From positions 1 to 39,157 of the IMG/VR virus record IMGVR_UViG_3300015264_000037: a stretch of DNA of 39,157 nt, one strand, 5' to 3'. Numbering within the stretch: the first letter of the stretch is position 1; each line of letters begins with the position of its first letter. Below, piece after piece: positions 6,186 to 14,669 of the stretch. The position numbers were made by a program, and so were the translations under genes. Below the pieces are notes generated by a model. The model saw nothing but the letters and a program-made list of their open reading frames with translations. It ran no database searches and was not told where the DNA came from. Origin of the DNA: a virus.

Positions 6186-8051
6186 TCACATTGCCAAGAG
6201 AATAGGTTTCACCAAGTTGGCGACGACGTTGTAGCCGAGGTCCGTAAGGTGGATACCATCCGTATAGTAGAGGGGGTCGGCGGCATTGGACAATCTGGGG
6301 TCCAGGGACAAGGAGCAAATCCGGTCGAACACCGCCCCGGAGTTGGCAGCCACCATCGGGTTGACCGCCAGCCGCGTGGTCTCATTTGCCCCTGTCCATA
6401 CTGAGTTGCGCGCGATGCAGTCGAGCATCAACACCAACCCGCCATGTTGCCGAATCTTGGTCGACCAGCTCACGAGATGCGCGAAGGATGTTGCCGCGTC
6501 GTAGCCACCCGTCGCGATGTCGTTGGTGATTTCCCAAAGCACCCAAACCTGTTTGCGTGCGATAGTTTGCTTGGATAGTGATGTCAGCCCGTCGAGTAGC
6601 GAGAAAGTCTGGAAGCCCGGGTTCCCATCTTTCTGGTATGTGTACCCATTCGGCAATTGATGCCCGAGCACGTTGACGAAGTCCGTGTTGTTTGGGTCCG
6701 TCGCTCCACTGCCAGCAATCAGTGAGTTGCCGCTGAAGATGACGTCTGCATATTGGTCAGCATATTTGCCTGACAAATAGCTCATCATCTGGAGAATTTG
6801 AGCGGGCGAATCGGCACCATCTATGCGAATGATTTCCGCGACGTCACCATTCACGAGTGAGTTACCACCGAAGGGGCCGTTGCCGATGACCATGCCCGAC
6901 ATCACATCCGAGGCAACCGTGCCCGTGATGAGAAGGCCCGTCGGCGACTGTCCATAGAGCTTCGTGGAAGCTCCGTTGGAGACCCACGCGAAGACCGACT
7001 TGCGGTTGGCAACCGTGCATTGGCCGCTCAATGTTCCCGCAGACCCGGCCAACTGGACTTGCGATGCACCCAATGCCCCAAATGGATTGCCGCCAACATT
7101 TGACCAAGTGCAATCAGTCCCGAAGAAAGAATCCTGACCAACCCAATAAATAGTGTACGGAACTGCCTGATTCCCAGAGGCGAACGTGTTGATGTGCAAA
7201 TCGACGTTCCCTTGTGGCGATGGGAAGTGGACCGTCGTTCGGTTGTTGTAGCGGGCATCCGGGCTTGTTCGCGTCGGTCGATTTGCATCTGTAGCCTGAG
7301 CGACATGATTCAAGTTGCCGGAGATATCGTTCCACTGCGACACCTTGGTGGAGACCATCGTCATCGTCGCAGGGTCGCTGTCATGCCACTGCTTGAGCGC
7401 CGCGCCACGTGCCGTCGGGATGATGTCGACTGAATAGGAAGCAGCGAGAGTCCCGGTCTGCAAGTCTGGATTGCGGACCACGACATTCTTGAATCCAGAT
7501 GAACTAAATGCCGCTGTCGTAGCGGTGATGTTGGTGCTGCTCACCACTACGTTTCCAGTAGCCAAATTCCCATCGACCAAAATGACGGCCCCCAATTGGA
7601 TGCCGGTGCCGATGACCGAGATGAACGTGCCGCCAGCTTGCGGCCCCGCGGGCGGTGAGAGTGAGACAACAATCGGAGGACCCGAAGGCGCACTCGATGT
7701 TGACTCGAGAAAGTTGAAGGCAGTCACGGTGCTTGAAGAGGAGTCACTCACGGTCACCACGAGGCTGATGCCTGCGATGACACTCGCATTGCTGACCGCC
7801 GTCGAGGCCGGGAAAACAATCTGCCACCCGTTATATTGACCGGGGCGCCAAGAATATGTCAGTTGATGCAAGCCAGGATAGCCGGGGCAGAGTAGAGTGA
7901 ACTCTGCACGCTGAATCCCCTGCGTGTTCTGCAATGCAAATATCAGCGGGTTCCCGGGAGTGAAGATTCCGATGGCGCCAGCCGTGAGGTTGACCGGGGC
8001 GCTGGTCCCGTCTTTGATGCTGATGAGCGCATTGACTGCCGTGAGACTCAT
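6186..8051 (-). CDS. Tail fibre/spike with IPT/TIG-like and SGNH-hydrolase domains
   Basis: A 621-aa virion protein. Residues 1-115 form a module shared with the protein at 18436-19467. Residues about 130-205 look like an IPT/TIG beta-sandwich (PPAGPQAGGTFISVIGTG). About 215-425 is a concanavalin/LamG-like region. From 437 to the end is a GDSL/SGNH-type hydrolase: S443 in FSGNSL, N510 in EITND, and D598/H601 in DGIHLTDLGY form a plausible catalytic set. It may deacylate host surface glycans during adsorption (inference). GAGGGGG precedes the ATG. Confidence 0.7.
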   Translation of the reverse strand: MSLTAVNALISIKDGTSAPVNLTAGAIGIFTPGNPLIFALQNTQGIQRAEFTLLCPGYPGLHQLTYSWRPGQYNGWQIVFPASTAVSNASVIAGISLVVTVSDSSSSTVTAFNFLESTSSAPSGPPIVVSLSPPAGPQAGGTFISVIGTGIQLGAVILVDGNLATGNVVVSSTNITATTAAFSSSGFKNVVVRNPDLQTGTLAASYSVDIIPTARGAALKQWHDSDPATMTMVSTKVSQWNDISGNLNHVAQATDANRPTRTSPDARYNNRTTVHFPSPQGNVDLHINTFASGNQAVPYTIYWVGQDSFFGTDCTWSNVGGNPFGALGASQVQLAGSAGTLSGQCTVANRKSVFAWVSNGASTKLYGQSPTGLLITGTVASDVMSGMVIGNGPFGGNSLVNGDVAEIIRIDGADSPAQILQMMSYLSGKYADQYADVIFSGNSLIAGSGATDPNNTDFVNVLGHQLPNGYTYQKDGNPGFQTFSLLDGLTSLSKQTIARKQVWVLWEITNDIATGGYDAATSFAHLVSWSTKIRQHGGLVLMLDCIARNSVWTGANETTRLAVNPMVAANSGAVFDRICSLSLDPRLSNAADPLYYTDGIHLTDLGYNVVANLVKPILLAM

Positions 8052-8063
8052 AAATACCCCCTC

Positions 8064-8492
8064 TTAGAACAGCAAAACGCCCGTTGCAGTGGTGCCAGTT
8101 TGACGAACGATGGCGATGGCAAGTGGCAACATGGTCCCCACGAGCAGGCCGCTCAGCGTGGTGTCGGCGGTGTCATCTGCCAAACGGACAACTACTGCAC
8201 CAGTTGTCAAAACGTAAAGGTAGCGACTGCAGACCGCCAAAACTTGGTCACCACCACCGACTGAAATCAGCAAGCCACTGCGAGCTGACTCCGAACTTGT
8301 TCGCAAGCGTCCACGTCGGTCAACGCGCATGTTGGCCTGTCGGCCTTGCCCCCCACTGGCTGCATTCTGCAATCCATTGGTCTGTTTCCAGACATCGGGG
8401 CTGACGCCAGGAGCAGGCCCCGGCGCGGTCGCCGAGGCCGCACTGACATTCACCCCTTCACCATCATATGAACCGCTGATTCCTGCACTCAT
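8064..8492 (-). CDS. Hypothetical virion-associated protein
   Basis: A 142-aa protein beginning MSAGISGSYD. The N-terminal half is Gly/Ala/Pro-rich and probably flexible. The C-terminal half has alternating hydrophobic beta-like stretches (GGDQVLAVCSRYLYVL, LLVGTMLPLAIAIV). It lies between the large internal virion protein (ATGA overlap) and the SGNH fibre, so a minor tail or fibre-attachment role is likely. No family recognised. The second hydrophobic stretch could be misread as a membrane helix but fits a beta-rich fold. Confidence 0.6.
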   Translation of the reverse strand: MSAGISGSYDGEGVNVSAASATAPGPAPGVSPDVWKQTNGLQNAASGGQGRQANMRVDRRGRLRTSSESARSGLLISVGGGDQVLAVCSRYLYVLTTGAVVVRLADDTADTTLSGLLVGTMLPLAIAIVRQTGTTATGVLLF

Positions 8493-11326
8493 GATTTCTC
8501 CTCTTGGCTTGACCCGCTCTCAAACATGCTTCCCATCATTGTAGCAAGCTTCATAGGTTTGGAGCGGCTTCCGCGTTTGCTTCCACCGGGTGGGGGCGGG
8601 CCAGGTTTGGGACCTTGCGCCGCATACATCTTCTGCTCTTGTTGAATGAGGTCTGCCTGCAGACTTGGGTCAGTGGCTTCGTCGAACAAGATGCCGAGAC
8701 GCACTGCAGTTTGATACGGAACCGGAGTCGTTCGAGAACTGCATGCAAGCTTTATCCGCTGCTGCGCCTCCGCGTAGTATGCCGGGTAGACACTCTTCAG
8801 TGCATCCACTTCTTCCAGTGTCCCATGTCCCTTGAGTACATGGCGGATGATTGAATCCGGTCCACCCTCAACTGCATCTACTGCCCGCAGAAATCCGGTC
8901 ATCGCCGGCTTGCTCACCACGGGCTTCACATTTGGCGTGAGTGAGGGAGCAGCATCCTTGCCCGTGAATCCAGGTGGAAGTTTGGTCCCGAGATAGCGAA
9001 CCGCTGCGGATGCTTTCGTGTTCACCGCAGCGGCTACTTCAGGAGCGTGACCCGAGAGCGGAGCGGTTTGTGTATGGAGGTGCTTGTCGACTGCTTCGGG
9101 GGCCGCAGCCAATGCCGCGATCCGTGTAGCCTCTTTCTCAAATCTTCCGGCGCCAAAGTCGCGCGGCTTCATTGGCACACGCTCATCCTCGGCGCGCCCG
9201 AGTGCGATGTGAATGGCCGAATCTAATTTCCCCATTGAGGAGGCATGCATCTCGCTCAAGCCGCCAAATGTTCCGAGCTTGTCGAGGAGCACGGCGAGCG
9301 TGGCGTTCCCGCGTTGCCGGACCTGATGATGTGCGGCACCGAGGAGCATGCCGCCAATGCCGCCACCGAGCGCGTGCCCTGCAGCTTCACCGGCCATCAT
9401 GCCCATCATTCCCGCGCCATAATCGCTCGGGCTCACCAGACGATTCCGAAGCTTCGCGGTCACGGCATCTGTAGTCACATCGTTGATGAACCGAGTCTCA
9501 GAGTAGCGAGCCTTCGCGGCGAGATATTCACTCTTCCACGCGCCATTGCCAGCCTCTTTGGCGGCCGCCTCGCCAGCGTTCATGATTGAATCTTCGAGCG
9601 TGCGCCCAGCCGCTTTTCGCCCTTGCGCGAGAACAGTATCCGTCTGCCAGTTGATGGTTCCCTCGAGTCCGCGACGTTGTTCCAACAAAGACCGGATGGG
9701 GATTTGAGTATCTCGAATCGGCACGCCTGTCACTTCACCAAGCGGCGCATAAATATTGGCGAGCTCCTTGGCCTTGTTGCGAATCTCCGCAGCGGCCGGG
9801 TTGAATCCCAGACGCCGCTCAAAATCTTTTGCGCGCGCCTCCAGAGAATCAATCACATCGCCAAGCTTCACCCCACTGGACCCGAGCTTATCAACTGTCT
9901 CACTCAAGCCCTCGACCGCAGATGTCTCAGCAACGGATGCCTTCTTCGCGATGTTCTCGATGTTGTCCCCAGCCTCGACGATTCCCTCTGCCCGCAGTCG
10001 ATTTGCAATTCGCCCTTGCGCGTTCTCTCCACCAAATCGGTCTTTCATCTGCTCAAGGAAAGACTTCTTGTTCGCGCTGATGGCGCGAATATATTGCTCG
10101 TCGGCCGCTTCAGAAATCTTCCCACCGCCCGGCAGATGCTCTTGGATGGTGGAGAATGCTTTCCCCAAGAGGGGCTCGGCGGCGCCCATCGCTCCACCGA
10201 GGGCGCCCGCGAGGAGTGCTCCATGGCCAGCCGCCGCGAGGATACCTTCCGCGGTTAGCTCCTTATTTTGGAGTGTGGCATCAGAGACTTCGGCGCCCGC
10301 ACTCCAAAGGCCGCCTTCGACGATTGCCTTTGCCGCTCCCGTGATGGCCTTCTGTCCACTGCGTCGAAGTAGCCCCTCTGCGCCAGTGCCGACCAATTTG
10401 GTCGCAACTTCTCCGGCCAATTCGCCCGCAGCGCCGATGCCCCGCGGCACGCTTCCAAGGATGTCTGCAACACCGGCTTCATCGCCAAACAGCATCGGGG
10501 CGACGGCGCCGGTGATTTCTCCCGCCATGGAGATACCGGGGTTGGCCTCTTGAATCCCTCGGAGATGCGCACGAGTTTTTTCGGCGGCACCTTCCCCACC
10601 AAAAAGCCCCGCTGCTCCAACTGCAAGCGGGTCACTCAGTCCCGCAGTGAGGCCCCGTGCTGCGCCCTCGCCAGCTGCAATGAGGCCGCCGCCAAATCCG
10701 CCGTACTCTTTCTGGAGAGCATGCTTGTTGGCTTCTTCGGCATTTGCGAGACGGCCACCACCTTTGAGAAATGCACTCGCTTGTTCCGCTGGTACCTCTT
10801 TGAGAATCCCTGTCGCCGGGTCGATAAGCGGAACAGAGCTGCCCTTGACCCAACCAAATTTCCCTGAAGCAACAGCAGATGCAGCTTGGCCTGCGGGAAC
10901 ATCATGGAGGCCGCCATCACGCCCAACAAGTTGCACTGTATGGCCGCCAGGAGCCGATGCCGCGGCCATCGAGCCAGCCGTGGGCGGCACATCATCGACA
11001 CCGACACCTGCAGTTGCCGGCTTCCCCTCATAGAGTTTGGCCTGGTCGTTGTGGAGGCTCTCAGCATATTTGGTGGCGGCGTCCGGAGTTGAGAATTTGC
11101 CGAGATGCGCCCCAGTCTTGTGATAGAGGTCAACGGCTTCTTTATTGGAGAGAATCTTTCCTTCGGGTGAGACTGTCGGCACCAAGATTTCGTGCCCACC
11201 TTCGCCGAACGACATCGAGCGAACGGTGGAGATTGTGCCATCTGCATTCTTGACGATGGGGCGGTGGAGTAGGTCGATATTCCCAGCTTCGACGAGCCCA
11301 GAATCTTTGGTGCCAGGAGCCGGCAT
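8489..11326 (-). CDS. Large Gly/Ala-rich internal virion (DNA-ejection type) protein
   Basis: A 945-aa protein. Residues ~15-95 form a compact domain with NADGTISTVRSMSFGEGG and a DAATKYAESLH end, which I know from large podovirus-type virion proteins. Then follow Gly/Ala-rich hydrophobic stretches (~215-400) typical of ejected proteins that insert in the host envelope, long helical charged regions (~400-640), and a Pro/Lys-rich C-terminus. No lytic transglycosylase motif is seen. It starts directly after the stop of the preceding gene (TAA-ATG). Likely a component delivered with DNA; inference from composition and position. Confidence 0.6.
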   Translation of the reverse strand: MPAPGTKDSGLVEAGNIDLLHRPIVKNADGTISTVRSMSFGEGGHEILVPTVSPEGKILSNKEAVDLYHKTGAHLGKFSTPDAATKYAESLHNDQAKLYEGKPATAGVGVDDVPPTAGSMAAASAPGGHTVQLVGRDGGLHDVPAGQAASAVASGKFGWVKGSSVPLIDPATGILKEVPAEQASAFLKGGGRLANAEEANKHALQKEYGGFGGGLIAAGEGAARGLTAGLSDPLAVGAAGLFGGEGAAEKTRAHLRGIQEANPGISMAGEITGAVAPMLFGDEAGVADILGSVPRGIGAAGELAGEVATKLVGTGAEGLLRRSGQKAITGAAKAIVEGGLWSAGAEVSDATLQNKELTAEGILAAAGHGALLAGALGGAMGAAEPLLGKAFSTIQEHLPGGGKISEAADEQYIRAISANKKSFLEQMKDRFGGENAQGRIANRLRAEGIVEAGDNIENIAKKASVAETSAVEGLSETVDKLGSSGVKLGDVIDSLEARAKDFERRLGFNPAAAEIRNKAKELANIYAPLGEVTGVPIRDTQIPIRSLLEQRRGLEGTINWQTDTVLAQGRKAAGRTLEDSIMNAGEAAAKEAGNGAWKSEYLAAKARYSETRFINDVTTDAVTAKLRNRLVSPSDYGAGMMGMMAGEAAGHALGGGIGGMLLGAAHHQVRQRGNATLAVLLDKLGTFGGLSEMHASSMGKLDSAIHIALGRAEDERVPMKPRDFGAGRFEKEATRIAALAAAPEAVDKHLHTQTAPLSGHAPEVAAAVNTKASAAVRYLGTKLPPGFTGKDAAPSLTPNVKPVVSKPAMTGFLRAVDAVEGGPDSIIRHVLKGHGTLEEVDALKSVYPAYYAEAQQRIKLACSSRTTPVPYQTAVRLGILFDEATDPSLQADLIQQEQKMYAAQGPKPGPPPPGGSKRGSRSKPMKLATMMGSMFESGSSQEEKS

Positions 11327-12907
11327 TTACTCCTCATCCTTCTCGGACGAAGACTCAGACCCGCCGCCACTTGGAGCGGCCCCTCCGACTCTCTTGGCGG
11401 CTTCCGCAGCGCTCATACCTCCACGTGCCACCAAAGCTCGGAGGGCATATTTCTGCTTGATGCGCTCCTCCGAGTCGCTCGGCTTGATGAGCAGCGCCTC
11501 GGCCATGTGCTCTTGCGCCTCCGGAGTTCGCGCGCCGAGCTCCTTATGCGCAAATCCCAAAACCGGCGTGTTGGCCGCCTTGATTGCGAGCTCCTTACGC
11601 GCACCTTCAGTCCCTTGAAACAATGGGCCCACACCAGGAAGATGGCTCAATCCCGCAGTAATTCGCTCGCCAACACCCAAAGCTTCTGGGGCATTCTTAC
11701 TGCTCTCGAGAAGGTTCGAATTTGCCAAATCCCCAGCAGCTGGATTGCCAGCATGTCCTGGCTTGACCAATGTGGGTAGTCCCTGCGTGGGCGCCGCGCC
11801 ACGGAGTGCCAGCGCCGCTTGGATGGCCTGCGGCATCGAGACGGCTTGGCCGCTCTTGTAGAGTTCGAACGCGCGTTTCTGGTCCTCAGCGGTGATGCCT
11901 CCCGCGGTGCCACCTTGTTGCCAATGCTCAAGGCCTTGGTGAAGCTTGGCTTGCTCCAACTGAATTTGAGCGCCGAGGTCTTTGGCCCGTGCTTGTAGAA
12001 TCGGCGACTGACTTCGTAGCGCCTCACTTTGCGCTTGCAACTTGAACTGCTCGAGCATCTGCGCTCGCGCCGCCAAATCTGCCGCGCTTTCATCGCCGAA
12101 CTGCTTTATCTTCTGCGCATAAATGTTGTATGCGACTTCGGACTTCTTGCCCTTCTGCACGATGTTCGCCTTCTGCGCGGCGATGTCGTTGTCGACACTC
12201 TTGTTCATCAGGTCGAGTGCTGGATTACCATGCCCCTGACCTTGGGAGAGGCCACCCAAGATGATGCCGATGACGCCGAGCACTTTCTCGCCGGCGTTCT
12301 TGCTCCCCCACCAGCGACCGGGGTCCTCTTTCTGATTTGCAGCTTCGTCTTGCAGTCGCTTGTAATCGTTCATCTGCGCGTCGAGTGCCTCGGTGCGTTT
12401 TTGCCGAGCGGCATTTTCTGCGAACATCTGCTTCCCAAGTTGGGCGGACTGTTGTTCGTAGAGTGAGGCCATCCGCTGATTAGCGGTGTCTTGCGCCGTG
12501 GACTCTTGAGCGGGCACCGCGCCACGTTGTTGCATTGCGGTGTCATATTCGTTGCGGATTCCCGGACTCACCAGCCCAATTGAATGTGCAGGCGTTGTCT
12601 TCTGAGCGGGCAATGCGAAGGCTGGAGCTTTCTCCGCCTCCCCGCCGCTGGGCTGCGTGTCGAAGACACCTTCTGCGCGTGGAGCTCCACCACCTTGGGA
12701 TGCCTGTTCCGGCATCGGAGTGATGGGGCGTGTGAGCTGTTGGCGAATTGACTCCTCACGAGAAGGACCACCGTTGAAGGAGCCCCCGCTTGGGATTTCA
12801 TGCGCCATGGGAGCCGGCGGGGGAGGGCCACCAACTGGTTGTGACTGGTCAAGCCATCCTTGCGCCTGTAATTTCGCAAGGAGATCCGGGTCAATGGGAG
12901 TTGCCAT
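11327..12907 (-). CDS. Putative internal virion protein
   Basis: A 526-aa protein beginning MATPIDPDLL. The first 130 residues are Pro/Gly-rich and disordered. The middle (EKVLGVIGIILGGLSQG then NPALDLMNKSVDNDIAAQKA) shows a pattern I associate with phage internal virion or scaffold-like proteins: a short hydrophobic loop followed by a long Gln/Ala coiled coil to ~330. The C-terminus has SAAEAAKRVGG and an acidic tail. Its ATG overlaps the upstream stop by one base (TGATG). It lies in a block of three huge low-complexity virion genes. No enzymatic motif seen. Confidence 0.6.
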   Translation of the reverse strand: MATPIDPDLLAKLQAQGWLDQSQPVGGPPPPAPMAHEIPSGGSFNGGPSREESIRQQLTRPITPMPEQASQGGGAPRAEGVFDTQPSGGEAEKAPAFALPAQKTTPAHSIGLVSPGIRNEYDTAMQQRGAVPAQESTAQDTANQRMASLYEQQSAQLGKQMFAENAARQKRTEALDAQMNDYKRLQDEAANQKEDPGRWWGSKNAGEKVLGVIGIILGGLSQGQGHGNPALDLMNKSVDNDIAAQKANIVQKGKKSEVAYNIYAQKIKQFGDESAADLAARAQMLEQFKLQAQSEALRSQSPILQARAKDLGAQIQLEQAKLHQGLEHWQQGGTAGGITAEDQKRAFELYKSGQAVSMPQAIQAALALRGAAPTQGLPTLVKPGHAGNPAAGDLANSNLLESSKNAPEALGVGERITAGLSHLPGVGPLFQGTEGARKELAIKAANTPVLGFAHKELGARTPEAQEHMAEALLIKPSDSEERIKQKYALRALVARGGMSAAEAAKRVGGAAPSGGGSESSSEKDEE

Positions 12908-14658
12908 CAGATGGCCTCACTTGCAATTCCGCTCATGTCTATGCCACTCGATGCCGCATTTAATGCAGATGCCGCACCTTGTTGCTTGGCCATATTCGAA
13001 GCATTTATCCATTGCGATCCAATGGGGCCAAATGCAGATGCGTTTGCCCCAGCGCCAAATTGTTGTTGGGGGGCTTGCATAGGTGGTTGTTGACCGACAA
13101 CTTGTGGGCCTGCAGCGCCATTCATCATCGCGGGGCTTACTGCAGCTTGTGGATTCGTAGTTGGCCCCGAAGGAGTAGAATCTCCGCCACCCATTATTCC
13201 ACCCAACATGCCGTCTCCAAATGTGCCGTTTGAGGGGACGCGTCGACCATTAATCGGCCCGGCACCATGTGGCCGATTGACTGCTTGCTGCTTCTCATTT
13301 TTATCAAGCGGACCAGTGAGAAGCTTGCGCAGTTCGCCAGTGCGGTCGTTCTTCGCGAGCAGGAAATCTGGCTCTTCTCGAATAGTCCATGCCGCACTTC
13401 CACCACCAGGTTCCTGGAACTGCATGTCTCCATATTGAGCATCACCAAATTTGGTTTCGCCGCGTTGCAGATTATTGAGGCGTTCGTTCAGACGGGCAAT
13501 TCCCGCCAACGCGAAGTTGGTAGCCTCAGGAACCTTCACGCCCATGCCGCCACCCGGATATGGTGCCACCAACTTGCGCCCAGCGTCCGTGGATGCGAGC
13601 TCCTGGGCCATCACGCCGGTTTGTGTGCCCCGGGGCTGGCCCGGCACATTGTATTCGTATTGGTGTGCGCCGAGAGCACTGAGAGCTTCATCGAGCTTCG
13701 GCCCCGCATCGCGGATATTATTCTTCGCACGCGCATCCGACAACATCATCGCCGCGCCCGCGGCACCCACAAGACCAGCAATCCCAGAGCTGGCATTCTT
13801 TGCATTAGACTCATTTAGTTGATAGGCATTATTTTGGTTACCTTGAGCAGCTTGAAGAGCCTCGGCTTGCGCGTTGAATCCAAGTTGTTGGTACCCTAGT
13901 TGACCTTGTTGATTGAGCGCATTTTGCCCAGCTTGGAGTTGCGCCTGATTGTAAGCGTTTCCTTGCAGTGCGTTGGCGCCCTGCATCCCCAAATTTGCAT
14001 ATCCTTGCTGCTGCGCACCGAGTTGATTTTGCATCTGATTGGCTGTCGATGCATATTGACTTTGCGCTTGCTGCATCTCTTGGGCGCGAAGTTGGGCGGC
14101 TTGATTCGCAGCCTGTTGGCCTTGCACGCCATTTTGCGAGAGAGCATTCTTCTGCGCATTGGCCAGTCCAGCTTGGCCTCTGGCGCTGTTGGCCATCGCC
14201 ATGTTGGCTTGCATAGCTTGGTCGGTCCCAGCTTGCAGTTGGGCCTGCGCCGCAGAGGGCCCATATCCATTGGCGGCTTGCGATAGCTTCTCAAGGGATT
14301 CGTTCTGAGCGTTCTGCGCTTGCTGGTTGTAGAAGCGTGCATTTTCTTGACCGGTTGCCGCGCCCTCCATTTGCCCTTGGATGGCGCGTGTGCCCTCCTC
14401 ACCGATTGTGGGTGCAGCATTGGTGCCAGTGGCCGCGGCATGCTGTTGGTAGTAGTGCGACATGCCACCAGCGGCGGACGGCGTACCGCCAAAATAAACT
14501 TGGTCTGGCGCGTTAGCTTGGCCGAAGACGCTACCTAGAACGTCATTACCACCGTTGTTGTAGCTACCTGGAGAGCTGGTGCCAAATTGTTGATTAGGGT
14601 CGAAGCTTCCGGAGAAAGCATCATTCGCTCCGGTCCAATCCATTGTTGACTGACCCAT
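12907..14658 (-). CDS. Gln/Ala-rich virion protein with internal S74-type chaperone domain
   Basis: A 583-aa protein. Residues ~100-285 are extremely Gln/Ala/Asn-rich coiled coil. At 306-392 is a peptidase S74/intramolecular-chaperone-like domain: LSDARAKNNI (S307-D308 as candidate cleavage dyad), YEYNVPG, GVMAQEL, and a terminal helix LAGIARLNERL. Unlike typical endosialidase-type chaperones, this one is followed by about 190 more Pro/Gly/Gln-rich residues. Whether it self-cleaves cannot be judged. AGGAGA lies before ATG 14658. Probably a virion-internal or tail-hub component. Confidence 0.65.
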   Translation of the reverse strand: MGQSTMDWTGANDAFSGSFDPNQQFGTSSPGSYNNGGNDVLGSVFGQANAPDQVYFGGTPSAAGGMSHYYQQHAAATGTNAAPTIGEEGTRAIQGQMEGAATGQENARFYNQQAQNAQNESLEKLSQAANGYGPSAAQAQLQAGTDQAMQANMAMANSARGQAGLANAQKNALSQNGVQGQQAANQAAQLRAQEMQQAQSQYASTANQMQNQLGAQQQGYANLGMQGANALQGNAYNQAQLQAGQNALNQQGQLGYQQLGFNAQAEALQAAQGNQNNAYQLNESNAKNASSGIAGLVGAAGAAMMLSDARAKNNIRDAGPKLDEALSALGAHQYEYNVPGQPRGTQTGVMAQELASTDAGRKLVAPYPGGGMGVKVPEATNFALAGIARLNERLNNLQRGETKFGDAQYGDMQFQEPGGGSAAWTIREEPDFLLAKNDRTGELRKLLTGPLDKNEKQQAVNRPHGAGPINGRRVPSNGTFGDGMLGGIMGGGDSTPSGPTTNPQAAVSPAMMNGAAGPQVVGQQPPMQAPQQQFGAGANASAFGPIGSQWINASNMAKQQGAASALNAASSGIDMSGIASEAI

Positions 14659-14669
14659 GATAAAGTCTC

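Noticed and set aside
9756-10553. Long rightward frame opposite the 945-aa virion gene
   Set aside because: A mirror of a GC-rich leftward gene; no ribosome site or motif, and Ser/Arg/Pro-rich composition typical of antisense frames.
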